The notes beneath the pieces are model-generated. The model made no database searches. It saw only the letters and a list, made by a program, of their open reading frames with translations, and had not been told where the DNA came from. Of a stretch of 64,000 nt of DNA, positions 41,608-49,393 are shown piece by piece (position 1 is the stretch's first letter; each line of letters begins with the position of its first letter). This DNA is from Ferribacterium limneticum (lineage in GTDB: Bacteria > Pseudomonadota > Gammaproteobacteria > Burkholderiales > Rhodocyclaceae): NCBI RefSeq assembly GCF_020510585.1, contig NZ_CP075190.1, forward strand, positions 1,672,001-1,736,000, read 5' to 3'. Made by a program: the position numbers and the translations under genes.

Positions 41608-41933
41608 ACCTGAAGCTGGGTCGGGTGCCTGGATTTGTTGTTGATGTTCCGCTTCTCGAATACCGGGAACTTGATGCCAAAGTCGGTCGTGCAAAACGCC
41701 TGAATCAGGCTGACCTCACCCGGCTCCTGCCCGGTAAAGTCATTTCTGGGAAGCCCCAATACCTGCTGGCTGCCCGCGAAACTGCTTGAACAAAGCTTCA
41801 AGCCCGCCTTGCTGCGGCGTCAGTCCGCATTTGGATGCGACATTGACGACCAGCAGCTGCCTTCTGAATCCAACCATCGCCAGCGTTTTCCCACTCACGC
41901 ATTTGAGGAGAATGTCGTAGTGGGAAGCTACAT
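41608..41933 (-). pseudogene. Decayed glutathione peroxidase copy
   Basis: On the minus strand the segments LLVVNVASKCGLTPQ and LEALFKQFRG, then in a shifted frame QVLGLPRNDFTGQEPG, FCTTDFGIKFPVFEK and NINNKSRHP, match the intact gpx at 36.0-36.6 kb. The ATG at the old start is followed at once by TAG. There is a frameshift near the middle, and the C-terminal third, with the Trp/Asn residues, is missing. The leader (41934-42000) also matches the gpx leader. Confidence 0.85.
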
Positions 41934-42199
41934 CGGGATCTCGTTTTCTTTTGTGAGTGGCGCCCAGAACAGGCTAACCAACGGGCGGCGATCTTACGTG
42001 TGATCGGGCGAGGTCGGACTAAATTTACGAGATGGCAATCGCTTCGAGTTGGTATTTTTTCTGGATGCATTGGTTGATATATGAAGTGCATATACGCGCG
42101 AAATGCTTACCTGAAGAGGGATTGCAGGAGTTTTGATAAATGATAATGATATAATTTTGGCCCGTTTTGGACATTTCATCACTTTAGCGAGGCAACAGC
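41934..42199. other. gpx-leader remnant and AT-rich region upstream of the lipoprotein operon
   Basis: The first ~70 bases are the duplicated gpx leader (GATCTCGTTTTCTT, then AACCAACGGGCGGCGATC). The rest is AT-rich and carries TATAAT at 42150 as a likely -10 box for the following operon. A tract with repeated GATAAT-like hexamers lies at 42135-42155 and weakly resembles a Fur site. Confidence 0.45.
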
Positions 42200-42874
42200 A
42201 TGAAGAGAAAGTTCATCCCCCTGGTCATCATTACCGCCATGCTTGGCGCCTTGGGTGGTTGTGCTACGGAAGACTCACGCAGCCTTGCCGTTGCCAAATC
42301 GGTTTCGTCGACGCGGCCCTACAACGGTGTGCGCAACCCCATCTCGATCGGCAAGTTCGACAATCGCTCGAGCTTCATGCGCGGCATCTTTACCGATGGC
42401 GTGGATCGTTTGGGCAGCCAGGCCAAGACCATCCTGATCACGCATCTGCAGCAAACCAACCGCTTCAGCGTCCTCGACCGTGAAAACATGTCCGAGATCA
42501 AGCAGGAAGCCGCCTTGGCCAAGGCCAATCAGGTGCTCAAGGGTGCTCGGTACGTGGTTACCGGTGACGTCACCGAGTTTGGTCGCAAGGAAGTCGGCGA
42601 TCATCAACTGTTTGGCATTCTTGGCCGCGGCAAGCAGCAGATCGCCTATGCCAAGGTTGCTCTGAATGTGGTCGACGTGCAGACCTCGGAAGTCGTCTAT
42701 TCAGCGCAAGGTGCCGGTGAATACAGCCTGTCGAATCGCGAAGTGGTCGGCTTTGGCGGCACGGCAAGTTACGACTCCACCCTGAACGGCAAGGTGCTTG
42801 ATCTGGCCATTCGCGAGGCTGTCGACTCCTTGGTTGCCGGGATCGATACCGGTGCATGGCGCCCAGCCAACTGA
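42200..42874 (+). CDS. CsgG-family lipoprotein
   Basis: 224 residues. A lipoprotein signal with lipobox LGGC (Cys21) is followed by a CsgG/HfaB-like domain (IGKFDNRSSFMRGIFTDGVDRLGSQAK, LQQTNRFSVLDRENM, ARYVVTGDVTEFG, YAKVALNVVDVQTSEVVYSAQG). CsgG relatives form outer-membrane secretion pores or assist export. No curli subunit genes are near. The two following lipoprotein genes make a set also known in Neisseria and other betaproteobacteria. Confidence 0.85.
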   Translation: MKRKFIPLVIITAMLGALGGCATEDSRSLAVAKSVSSTRPYNGVRNPISIGKFDNRSSFMRGIFTDGVDRLGSQAKTILITHLQQTNRFSVLDRENMSEIKQEAALAKANQVLKGARYVVTGDVTEFGRKEVGDHQLFGILGRGKQQIAYAKVALNVVDVQTSEVVYSAQGAGEYSLSNREVVGFGGTASYDSTLNGKVLDLAIREAVDSLVAGIDTGAWRPAN

Positions 42875-42896
42875 GCTTCGCTGAGAGCACCTGATC

Positions 42897-43283
42897 ATGA
42901 ATCTATTTTCAAAATCAGCCCGCCTGTGCGGGCTGTCCATCCTCTCGTCTATCCTCCTGACGGGATGTGTTTCTCGCCCCCAGCCGCTTTATTACTGGGG
43001 CGACTACCAGGCTCAGGTGTACGGCCACTTCAAAGGTGAAAAGGGGCCGGAAGAGCAGATTGCGGCGCTTGAGGCCGTACGCGAGGAGGCTCGCTCGCAG
43101 GGCAGGGCGTTGCCGCCCGGTTTCCAGGCCCACCTCGCCATGCTTTATGGACAGACCGGGCGGTCCGAGCGTCTGGTCGAGCAACTTGAGGCGGAAAAGA
43201 AGCAGTTCCCGGAAAGCACGACCTTCATGGATTTCCTGCTCAAGAAATTTTCGCCGCAAGTCGACGCCAAGGTGAGCCAATGA
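42897..43283 (+). CDS. DUF4810 lipoprotein
   Basis: 128 residues with lipobox LTGC (Cys23) and the family opening LYYWGDYQAQVYGHFKGE. Helical, TPR-like sequence follows (QAHLAMLYGQTGRSERLVEQ). It is probably an outer-membrane lipoprotein acting with its neighbours. Its end overlaps the next gene by 4 bases (ATGA). Confidence 0.82.
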   Translation: MNLFSKSARLCGLSILSSILLTGCVSRPQPLYYWGDYQAQVYGHFKGEKGPEEQIAALEAVREEARSQGRALPPGFQAHLAMLYGQTGRSERLVEQLEAEKKQFPESTTFMDFLLKKFSPQVDAKVSQ

Positions 43284-43957
43284 AACAACTTATCTCCATC
43301 AAATGGCTGGCCCTGGTGGCGGGTTTCCTGCTGCTGAGCGGTTGCGCGACGCAGGCGAAGTACGACTATTCAGCCTTTCGCGAAAGCCGCCCGGCTTCAA
43401 TTCTCGTGCTGCCGCCCCTGAATGGTTCGCCGGATGTCAATGCCACCTACAGCATGCTGTCCCACGCCACCTTACCGCTGGCTGAATCCGGCTACTACGT
43501 TTTGCCGGTGACGCTGGTTGATGAAACCTTCAAGCAAAACGGCATGACGACGCCGGCCGATATTCATCAGGTTTCTGCCAGCAAGCTTCGTGAAATTTTC
43601 GGTGCCGATGCGGCTTTGTACATCAACGTCAGGCAGTACGGCACCACCTACGCCATCGTGATGAGCGAGACACGGGTGACTGCCGAGGGCCGGCTGGTCG
43701 ATCTGCGCAGCGGCAAGACCCTTTGGGAGGGCAGCGCGACTGCCTCCAGCAACGAAGGAAACAACAACTCCGGTGGCGGGCTGGTTGGCTTGCTGGTCAA
43801 GGCGGTCGTCAGCCAGATCATCGACAGCCTGAGCAACCGGGGGCATGCCATCGCCGGGATGACGAGCAACCGCTTGCTGGCGGCCGGGCGTCCGAACGGG
43901 ATTCTCTACGGGCCGCGATCCCCGCATTATCTCAAGGAAGGATCGCCAACACCTTGA
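43280..43957 (+). CDS. DUF799 (GNA1162-like) lipoprotein
   Basis: 225 residues with lipobox LSGC and the DUF799 motifs SILVLPPLNGSPDVNATYSML, LPLAESGYYVLPV and RLVDLRSGKTLWEG. A Gly/Asn-rich linker (SSNEGNNNSGGGLVG) precedes the C-terminal part. The Neisseria homologue GNA1162 is an outer-membrane-associated lipoprotein with a TolB/CsgG-like fold. It ends the three-gene operon, followed by a strong terminator. Confidence 0.85.
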   Translation: MKQLISIKWLALVAGFLLLSGCATQAKYDYSAFRESRPASILVLPPLNGSPDVNATYSMLSHATLPLAESGYYVLPVTLVDETFKQNGMTTPADIHQVSASKLREIFGADAALYINVRQYGTTYAIVMSETRVTAEGRLVDLRSGKTLWEGSATASSNEGNNNSGGGLVGLLVKAVVSQIIDSLSNRGHAIAGMTSNRLLAAGRPNGILYGPRSPHYLKEGSPTP

Positions 43958-43974
43958 TGCCGCTTGAACAGACG

Positions 43975-44002
43975 AAACGGGGAGCTTGCTCCCCGTTTTT
44001 TA
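43975..44002 (+). terminator. Intrinsic terminator of the lipoprotein operon
   Basis: ACGGGGAGC / GCTCCCCGT with a TT loop is followed by TTTTTATT, 18 bases after the stop. Confidence 0.9.
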
Positions 44003-44042
44003 TTGCCTGAGGCCTAGTTTTCACGCACTCAGGTCAGGGGCA

Positions 44043-45461
44043 ATGCCGGCCAATCAATCCATTGCCGGTTACTATCTGCTTTTGCCCAATCAAGAGAAGC
44101 AATTTCGGATGCAGATGGAAGTAGAACAAAAGCTCAGGATCGCCGTTGCGGCGGCCGTACAACTGCCGAACGTGAGCGATATGGAGTTCGAGGCATCGCT
44201 GACCGAGCTGCGCGAACTGGCCAAGACGCTGGGTTTCAAGGTTATTCATACCTTCGTGCAGAAGCGCACCAGCTTCGATACGACGGGTTATCTGGGGGTC
44301 GGGAAGCGGCAGGAGATACGCGCTTTCGTTCATGGCGAGCCGATTTTTGATGAGGCGGGCGATGAGGTGCTGTCGCTGGCCGAGTCGAATCTGCCGGAAA
44401 TCGACGCGATTCTCGTCGATCACGAAATCTCGCCGTCGCAGGCGCGCAATCTGGAAATCGAGGCCGGTTGCGAGGTCATGGACCGGACCATGGTCATCCT
44501 CGAAATTTTCCATCGCAACGCCCGCTCGCGGGCGGCCAAGGCGCAAGTGGAGATTGCCCGTCTTGGCTACATGGCGCCGCGCCTGCGCGAGGCGGCCAAG
44601 CTGGCCGGGCCGCAGGGGCGGCAGCGGAGCGGCGTTGGTGGCCGCGGAGCCGGCGAGTCGCATACCGAACTCGACAAACGCAAGATTCGCGACCGCATCG
44701 CCGAACTGCAGCTCGAAATCCTGGCCATGGAGGCCGAGCGCAAGACGCAGCGCGCCCGACGCCAGGAACGCCAAAGCCAGGCGGCCGTCGCGCTGGTCGG
44801 CTACACCAATGCCGGCAAATCGACGCTGATGCGGGCGCTGACCGGCAGCGAGGTGCTGGTCGCCAACAAGCTGTTCGCGACGCTCGACACCACCGTTCGC
44901 GCCCTCTACCCGGAGAGCGTGCCGCGCGTGCTGGTCAGCGATACTGTCGGCTTCATCAAGAACCTGCCGCACGGCCTGGTGGCGTCGTTCAAGTCCACGC
45001 TCGACGAGGCGCTCGATGCCTCCTTGCTGCTCCACGTCATCGACGCCAGCGACCCCGGTTTCGAGCGCCAGCTGGAAGTGACCGACAAGGTGCTCGAAGA
45101 GATCGGCGCCGATGTTGTGCCCCGTCTGCGCATCTTCAACAAGATCGACCACGTTGGCGATGCCGAGGCGCAGGCCGAGTGCGAAGCGTCCTTGCGGGCC
45201 AAGTATCCGGATTGCGTCGTGATGAGCGCCCGTCGGCCGGAGGAAGTGGCCGCGCTACGCCTCAAGATCATCGCCTTTTTCCAGCGCGATCATGTCGAGG
45301 CCGAGCTTTTCCTGCCCTGGTCGGCCCAGCAGTTGCGCAAGGAAATCTTCGCCAGTTGCGAGGTGCTGGAGGAACGTGCCGACGCGGACGGCGCCTTCTT
45401 CAAGGTTCGCGGTGAAAGCGCTGTCGTCGATGGCTTGCGCGAGCAGTTCGCACAGATGTGA
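44043..45461 (+). CDS. hflX: GTPase HflX
   Basis: 472 residues. The N-terminal HflX domain (FVQKRTSFDTTGYLGVGKRQE, VDHEISPSQARNLE, MDRTMVILEIFHRNARSRAAK) includes the Gly-rich linker GPQGRQRSGVGGRGAGES. A G domain follows with GYTNAGKSTL (G1), DTVGFIKNLPHGLV (G3) and NKID (G4). HflX rescues stalled ribosomes by splitting them after heat or antibiotic stress. It is not beside hfq here. ATG at 44043 is chosen; 44110 is a possible alternative. Confidence 0.93.
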   Translation: MPANQSIAGYYLLLPNQEKQFRMQMEVEQKLRIAVAAAVQLPNVSDMEFEASLTELRELAKTLGFKVIHTFVQKRTSFDTTGYLGVGKRQEIRAFVHGEPIFDEAGDEVLSLAESNLPEIDAILVDHEISPSQARNLEIEAGCEVMDRTMVILEIFHRNARSRAAKAQVEIARLGYMAPRLREAAKLAGPQGRQRSGVGGRGAGESHTELDKRKIRDRIAELQLEILAMEAERKTQRARRQERQSQAAVALVGYTNAGKSTLMRALTGSEVLVANKLFATLDTTVRALYPESVPRVLVSDTVGFIKNLPHGLVASFKSTLDEALDASLLLHVIDASDPGFERQLEVTDKVLEEIGADVVPRLRIFNKIDHVGDAEAQAECEASLRAKYPDCVVMSARRPEEVAALRLKIIAFFQRDHVEAELFLPWSAQQLRKEIFASCEVLEERADADGAFFKVRGESAVVDGLREQFAQM

Positions 45462-45486
45462 GTCTGGTTTTTTTCGGTTTCCCTGG

Positions 45487-45526
45487 TTGCTACGGTCAAC
45501 CGGAAAAAACGGCCAAAATCAAAATC
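45487..45526 (+). repeat. Dispersed 40-bp element downstream of hflX
   Basis: TTGCTACGGTCAACCGG is followed by AAAAAACGGCCAAAATC and AAAATC. It marks the left edge of the accessory block and has the same orientation as the copy at its right edge. Confidence 0.9.
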
Positions 45527-45535
45527 GACCGTAAA

Positions 45536-45853
45536 TCACTTTGATCTATGGAATTCCCAAACCAGGACTTTCGCCTTGAGTAGCATGATGTCTTTTAGCA
45601 TGCGTATTTTTCGGCCATGCTCCTGATGCGCAAGATCATAGATTTGCTTTTTAACCGTTTCATCACTGGCTTCAGGAAAACTCAAAGACCACTGAGTGAA
45701 ATAAGCGTCATAGCTGTCAATCGTCTTGATCAACTCAAATCGAAGCTTTTCCCGGGGTTTCAACGGGATGGATGCCAATACTTCTTCAATGTCCGCATCA
45801 TAATCATGGTTTCGCTGATTATTCGGAACGGGAAAATCGATAATCTGGGTCAT
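45536..45853 (-). CDS. Hypothetical protein, 105 residues
   Basis: Not recognised. It is a helical, charged protein (EEVLASIPLKPREKLRFELI, YDLAHQEHGRKIRMLKDIML) with no signal peptide or membrane helix. ATG at 45853 has AGGTG upstream; a GTG 12 bases earlier is possible. Base composition is more AT-rich than the neighbouring hflX. The first gene of the accessory block. Confidence 0.6.
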   Translation of the reverse strand: MTQIIDFPVPNNQRNHDYDADIEEVLASIPLKPREKLRFELIKTIDSYDAYFTQWSLSFPEASDETVKKQIYDLAHQEHGRKIRMLKDIMLLKAKVLVWEFHRSK

Positions 45854-45960
45854 GGGTGAGTTCACCTATTCATTGATTCAAGAAAAAGGCATCTAGACAA
45901 AATCCAAGCATGGCAATTGACCTGTATCACTATCCGGTCAAATTCGCCCCCTGCCTTCGG

Positions 45961-46497
45961 TCACGAAATCGTTTCGAGCAAGACAGTGCGTGCTTTCGTG
46001 ATGCGTACGAACTGTTCGTGACTTCCCCCGACGTCGGGATGCGCCTTCTGGGCGAGCCGTCTAAATGCAGCGTTGACCTGGCGTCGTTCAAGCTTCCCGT
46101 TAGCCGGCAGATTCAGCACCTCACGATGTTCACGCTCGTCCAAGGGTTGGCGCTTGCCGTGGTGTCTGCTCTGCCGGCTGGAGAAGTGGGCAAAATCCTC
46201 GTTCATTCGCTCGTGGGCAGCACGGCGCAGGTTCATTGACTCCCGCTTCAAGGCCGCCTGGTCTTCCTGCCAACGCTGGCGTGACATGACGATGCAGGCC
46301 GCAAAGCTTATTCTGCCGTGGGTCTCAAGTTCGTCGAGCTTGAATGGGCCCACCATGTCGAACGGTTCGTCCAGCCATGCCTTTCGGCCACTGGAGCCGA
46401 CCTCGACCCGGCCGAGCGTGGCTGTGGTGACCAAACCGAGCCCACCATTCCAGATGACCCATTCTTCGTCACCTGCAGCGGAATAGGTGTCACGCAT
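45961..46497 (-). CDS. J-domain protein with the J domain at the C-terminus
   Basis: 178 residues. The C-terminal ~60 residues read LNLPANGKLERRQVNAAFRR, then LAQKAHPDVGG with the HPD triad that stimulates DnaK. The N-terminal ~110 residues (MRDTYSAAGDEEWVIWNGG, then LVTTATLGRVEV) are not recognised. A C-terminal rather than N-terminal J domain suggests a dedicated co-chaperone, of the type seen on plasmids and integrative elements. ATG at 46497 with GGGAGG six bases upstream decides the start; the frame continues upstream without conservation. Confidence 0.7.
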   Translation of the reverse strand: MRDTYSAAGDEEWVIWNGGLGLVTTATLGRVEVGSSGRKAWLDEPFDMVGPFKLDELETHGRISFAACIVMSRQRWQEDQAALKRESMNLRRAAHERMNEDFAHFSSRQSRHHGKRQPLDEREHREVLNLPANGKLERRQVNAAFRRLAQKAHPDVGGSHEQFVRITKARTVLLETIS

Positions 46498-46744
46498 ACC
46501 TTGCCTCCCGGGCGTGATTGTCGCGATATCGACAGAGCAGCGCGCTTTCGCAAGGGGGCCGTCTGCCCAAGGCAGTTCCGGAGGTAGCACGGTATGTGGG
46601 TTGTATTGAAGGGAACACGACAAGAATCGCCCGTTTGAACTCTGTTTCCAAAGGGAATGCAAATAGCGCACCAAGAATTGCCTGCACCGTCAGGCCAAAC
46701 ACAGCGACAAAACGCGTGGGGCGAACTCGCGAAGTACTCTCCAT
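46490..46744 (-). CDS. Possible small membrane protein upstream of the J-domain gene
   Basis: 84 residues from ATG 46744, with AGGAG eight bases upstream. It has one hydrophobic helix (FVAVFGLTVQAILGALFAF) and then a basic, low-complexity tail. It overlaps the J-domain start by 8 bases, which suggests coupling. The tail may be a frameshifted remnant. Not recognised, and reality uncertain. Confidence 0.4.
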   Translation of the reverse strand: MESTSRVRPTRFVAVFGLTVQAILGALFAFPLETEFKRAILVVFPSIQPTYRATSGTALGRRPPCESALLCRYRDNHAREARYA

Positions 46745-46971
46745 GCGGAATATCTCCTGAGTTGACCATAGCTTCTCACCAAAACTGACTAGCGAATATC
46801 TGGCACCTAACCAACGCGGCGCAGTGGCAATGAAACTTTCATCGGGCAGACATCGGCTAGAAGCTGCCGTCGGGCATTCGGCTGTACAACGTGTATGCTT
46901 TCGGCGTTATTTGGCTTGCGCTTGGTAAAAATTCGAGCCTGGCCCCTTTGATCGTTAATCATTCTCAGACA
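46745..46971. other. Non-coding region between divergent accessory genes
   Basis: It separates the minus-strand J-domain unit from the plus-strand cassette-like gene. GCACCTAACCAACGCGGCG at 46803-46821 resembles the first core of an attC or attI half-site but has no clear partner. No strong promoter was recognised. Confidence 0.35.
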
Positions 46972-47634
46972 ATGACTCTTACTGAAATTTCTCAATTCTT
47001 TCAAAGCGCATCAGTAGTTATTGCTTCGCTATTCGCAATCTATGGATTTGATGCTTGGCGCCGAGAACATATTGGAAAGCGTCAGATTGAGCTAGCAGAA
47101 GAGGTCTTGGCGCTTTTCTATCAGGCCCGCGATGCGATTGAGCAAATTAGAAGCCCGTTTGGTTTCGGTGGCGAAGGCTCATCACGCAAACCACAGGAAA
47201 ATGAGAAACCGGAACAAAAACAAGCTCTCGATCAAGCCTACGTACTGATCGAACGTTACGGTCATCACTCCGAGCTATTTTCGAAGCTTCACTCGTTGCG
47301 CTACCGCTTTATGGCTCAAGTGAGTGTCGAGGCCGCTGCTCCATTCGATGCTTTAAACCGAATAGTGAATGAATTGATAATTTGTGCTCACAAAATGGCT
47401 CGGCTTTCCACAACCCCTGAGTGGTCACTTAGAACACCAGAAGCAGAGCAAAAACATCGTGATGAATTACTAAAAGTACACGATATTTACTACGGTACAG
47501 GAGGGGACGATGACCCAATCACTCCGAAAGTTCAGCGCGTAGTTGATGATATAGAGCGCACATGTCGAGCAATTATTGAAAGCAAGGGAACGTTGTATGC
47601 CCTCTTTAACATCCGCTTTTTTAAGCGGGGCTAA
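46972..47634 (+). CDS. Hypothetical membrane-anchored protein, cassette-like
   Basis: 220 residues from ATG 46972; an earlier in-frame start at 46891 is possible. One N-terminal membrane helix (SASVVIASLFAIYGFDAWRR) precedes a helical cytoplasmic domain. Not recognised. Base composition is clearly more AT-rich than the host, and the TAA stop is embedded in an attC-like sequence. Both are typical of integron gene cassettes. Confidence 0.6.
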   Translation: MTLTEISQFFQSASVVIASLFAIYGFDAWRREHIGKRQIELAEEVLALFYQARDAIEQIRSPFGFGGEGSSRKPQENEKPEQKQALDQAYVLIERYGHHSELFSKLHSLRYRFMAQVSVEAAAPFDALNRIVNELIICAHKMARLSTTPEWSLRTPEAEQKHRDELLKVHDIYYGTGGDDDPITPKVQRVVDDIERTCRAIIESKGTLYALFNIRFFKRG

Positions 47635-47697
47635 CAATTCAGTTAAGCCGGCTGTCAAAAGCTGCGTTTTTGTCGCCGGCTCACTTGCACGTTCCTG
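47629..47697 (+). mobile_element. attC-like (integron cassette) site, probably degraded
   Basis: GGCTAACAATTCAGTTAAGC closely matches the left part of known attC sites (TAACAATTC...TCAAGC). The inner arms AGCCGGC / GCCGGCT pair across the loop. The right core should read GTTRRRY, but GTTCCTG is found, so it is likely inactive or only attC-like. Confidence 0.45.
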
Positions 47698-47840
47698 AAC
47701 TTCCGATTTTCAAGATGGCCTATGACCGCAACGGGCACACAACTGCCGCCCGACACCGGCAGGTCAATGAAGTGATTTCGGTTGGTTATCGCCGATTCCA
47801 TTGAGTGGTCGAGCTATCGCGATTCTGCAGTCACCCCGGC

Positions 47841-47880
47841 TTGCTACGGTCAACCGGGAAAAACGCCCAAAATTGAAATG
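47841..47880 (+). repeat. Dispersed 40-bp element at the right edge of the accessory block
   Basis: TTGCTACGGTCAACCGG is followed by GAAAAACGCCCAAAATTG and AAATG. It is the copy closest to the consensus and abuts the terminator of the DUF6858-like gene. Confidence 0.9.
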
Positions 47881-47881
47881 C

Positions 47882-47913
47882 AAAAACCCCGGCCAGACAG
47901 CGCCGGGGTTTTT
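47882..47913 (-). terminator. Intrinsic terminator of the DUF6858-like gene (bidirectional)
   Basis: AAAAACCCCGGC / GCCGGGGTTTTT with an AGACA-type loop. The T-runs on both strands allow termination in both directions. Confidence 0.85.
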
Positions 47914-47930
47914 GTTTGTGGCGGGTTTGT

Positions 47931-48320
47931 TCAGGCGTCGCGCAGGGCCAGGGTCCAGGCTTCCATCGCTTCGTTGGCCGGCTGCATCGGGGCTTCCATG
48001 AAGCTGATGACGTACTTGTCGCCCATGTCGGCGATGCCGATGGAACGCGGGCGGACGGCCAGCATTTGCGGGGTCGGGATGGCGAAGCCGAAGCAGAAAA
48101 TGATGTCGACCGCCGCCTTCAGTCCTTCGACGATGGGGCCGCCAATTTTGCTGGTGTGGGCGTAGTGGTCGAAGACGTCGATGAACTGGACCTTTGGGTT
48201 CTCGGCAATTTTGCCCTTGTAGTAGGCGACGAGCGCATCGACGGTGTTGTAGGTGGTTTCCGTCTTGGCGATCTCGGCGACGTAGATGGGGTATTTTTCC
48301 TGGAGCAGGGTCTGTTTCAT
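47931..48320 (-). CDS. Small conserved cytosolic protein (DUF6858-like)
   Basis: 129 residues beginning MKQTLLQEKYPIYVAEIAKTE, with AVDIIFCFGFAIPTPQMLAVRPRS and VISFMEAPMQPANEAMEAW. It resembles a small family found in anaerobic and facultative respirers, with no known function. No signal peptide. It lies 16 bases after the DUF2141 gene, possibly in the same transcript as the Rieske gene. Confidence 0.65.
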   Translation of the reverse strand: MKQTLLQEKYPIYVAEIAKTETTYNTVDALVAYYKGKIAENPKVQFIDVFDHYAHTSKIGGPIVEGLKAAVDIIFCFGFAIPTPQMLAVRPRSIGIADMGDKYVISFMEAPMQPANEAMEAWTLALRDA

Positions 48321-48336
48321 GGGTATTCCAGTCTGG

Positions 48337-48771
48337 TTAGTAAGCGAGCTTGATGTCGATGGCCGTCTCCGGCCCGGCCAGCTCGAAGGCGCTGTCGGCG
48401 AATCTGGGTGGTCCCATCACGTTCGGGTTGTTGGACAGGCCGTAGCCTTCGGCCGGGAACATGCCGAAACGCAGGTTGAGCTTCTGGTCGGCGTTCTCGT
48501 CGTGATAGGCCATGACGGCGTAGCGACCTGGCGGCAGGTCGGTGAAGACAAGTTTCGCGTTGCCCTTGGCGGCCGGCAGCGAAACGACTTTCACGGCCTT
48601 GTCTTCCTTGCGAAAGGTTTCTGGTTCGCGATAGAGCGAGGCTCGAAGATGGCCGGCCGCATCGCGGACGCCGAGGAGATTGACAAGCAGCCGGCTCTCG
48701 TCGGCCAGGGCGTGGCCGGCGGCGAGCAGGCAAGCGAGGAGCAGGCCCTGGCTGGCCTGCGTCATTTTCAT
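48337..48771 (-). CDS. DUF2141 periplasmic protein
   Basis: 144 residues. A signal peptide (GLLLACLLAAGHALAD) precedes a beta-sandwich domain with LPPGRYAVMAYHDENADQKL, the DUF2141 landmark, and FPAEGYGLSNNP. Function unknown. It starts one base beyond the Rieske stop, so it is co-transcribed. Confidence 0.82.
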   Translation of the reverse strand: MKMTQASQGLLLACLLAAGHALADESRLLVNLLGVRDAAGHLRASLYREPETFRKEDKAVKVVSLPAAKGNAKLVFTDLPPGRYAVMAYHDENADQKLNLRFGMFPAEGYGLSNNPNVMGPPRFADSAFELAGPETAIDIKLAY

Positions 48772-48772
48772 C

Positions 48773-49393
48773 TCAGGTTTTCTCCGTTTCGTCGCTGCCG
48801 ATGATCACGCGGGTATCGGTCAAATACTGGTGCGGCGGAATTTCGAGGTTGGTCGGGGCGGGTTTGTTCTTGAAAACGCGGCCGGCAAAGTCGAAAGTCG
48901 AGCCATGGCAGGGGCACAGAAAGCCACCCGGCCAGTCGGCTCCGAGTGCGGCATCGCCCGGCGTGAAGGCCGGCGATGGCGAACAACCGAGATGGGTGCA
49001 GATGCCGACGGCAATCAGCATTTCCGGCTTGCGCGAACGGGTTTCGTTGGCGGCGTAGGCCGGTTGCTGTTGCCGCTCCGAAGCCGGGTCGACGAGCATC
49101 GGCTCGGCCTTTTTGAGCGCCGCCACCATCTCCGGTGTGCGGTTCAGGATCCACACCGGCTTGCCGCGCCACTCGACAATCATCATGTCGCCCGGCGCCA
49201 GTTTGCCGATGTCGACCTCGACCGGCGCGCCCGCAGCCTTGGCGCGTTCGGAGGGGAGCAGGCTGGAAACAAAGGGGGTCAGGGCAGTGAGGGCCAGCGC
49301 GCCACCGACCCCGGCGGTCGCCATCATCCACTGGCGGCGGGGCAGGCTATCGCAGATGGTGAATGACTCACCATGGCAAAGGCATTCGGACAT
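48773..49393 (-). CDS. Rieske iron-sulfur protein (stand-alone)
   Basis: 206 residues. A twin-arginine type N-terminus (LPRRQWMMATAGVGGALALT) forms the membrane anchor. The Rieske domain has CTHLGC and CPCHGSTFDFAGR, which together bind the 2Fe-2S cluster with the disulfide Cys. It resembles the bc1 Rieske subunit, yet no cytochrome b or c1 gene is adjacent, so it may be an extra copy or serve another quinol-oxidising complex. ATG at 49393 follows AGGAG; an upstream in-frame extension lacks support. Confidence 0.9.
   Translation of the reverse strand: MSECLCHGESFTICDSLPRRQWMMATAGVGGALALTALTPFVSSLLPSERAKAAGAPVEVDIGKLAPGDMMIVEWRGKPVWILNRTPEMVAALKKAEPMLVDPASERQQQPAYAANETRSRKPEMLIAVGICTHLGCSPSPAFTPGDAALGADWPGGFLCPCHGSTFDFAGRVFKNKPAPTNLEIPPHQYLTDTRVIIGSDETEKT

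Noticed and set aside
42135..42155. Fur-box-like GATAAT repeats upstream of the CsgG-type lipoprotein gene
   Set aside because: The match to the 19-base Fur consensus is only about 11 positions, and the tract overlaps a plain TATAAT promoter box in AT-rich DNA.
46803..46910. A second attC site upstream of the cassette-like gene
   Set aside because: CCTAACCAACG and a later GGCGTTATTT were noticed, but no pairing arms could be found between them.
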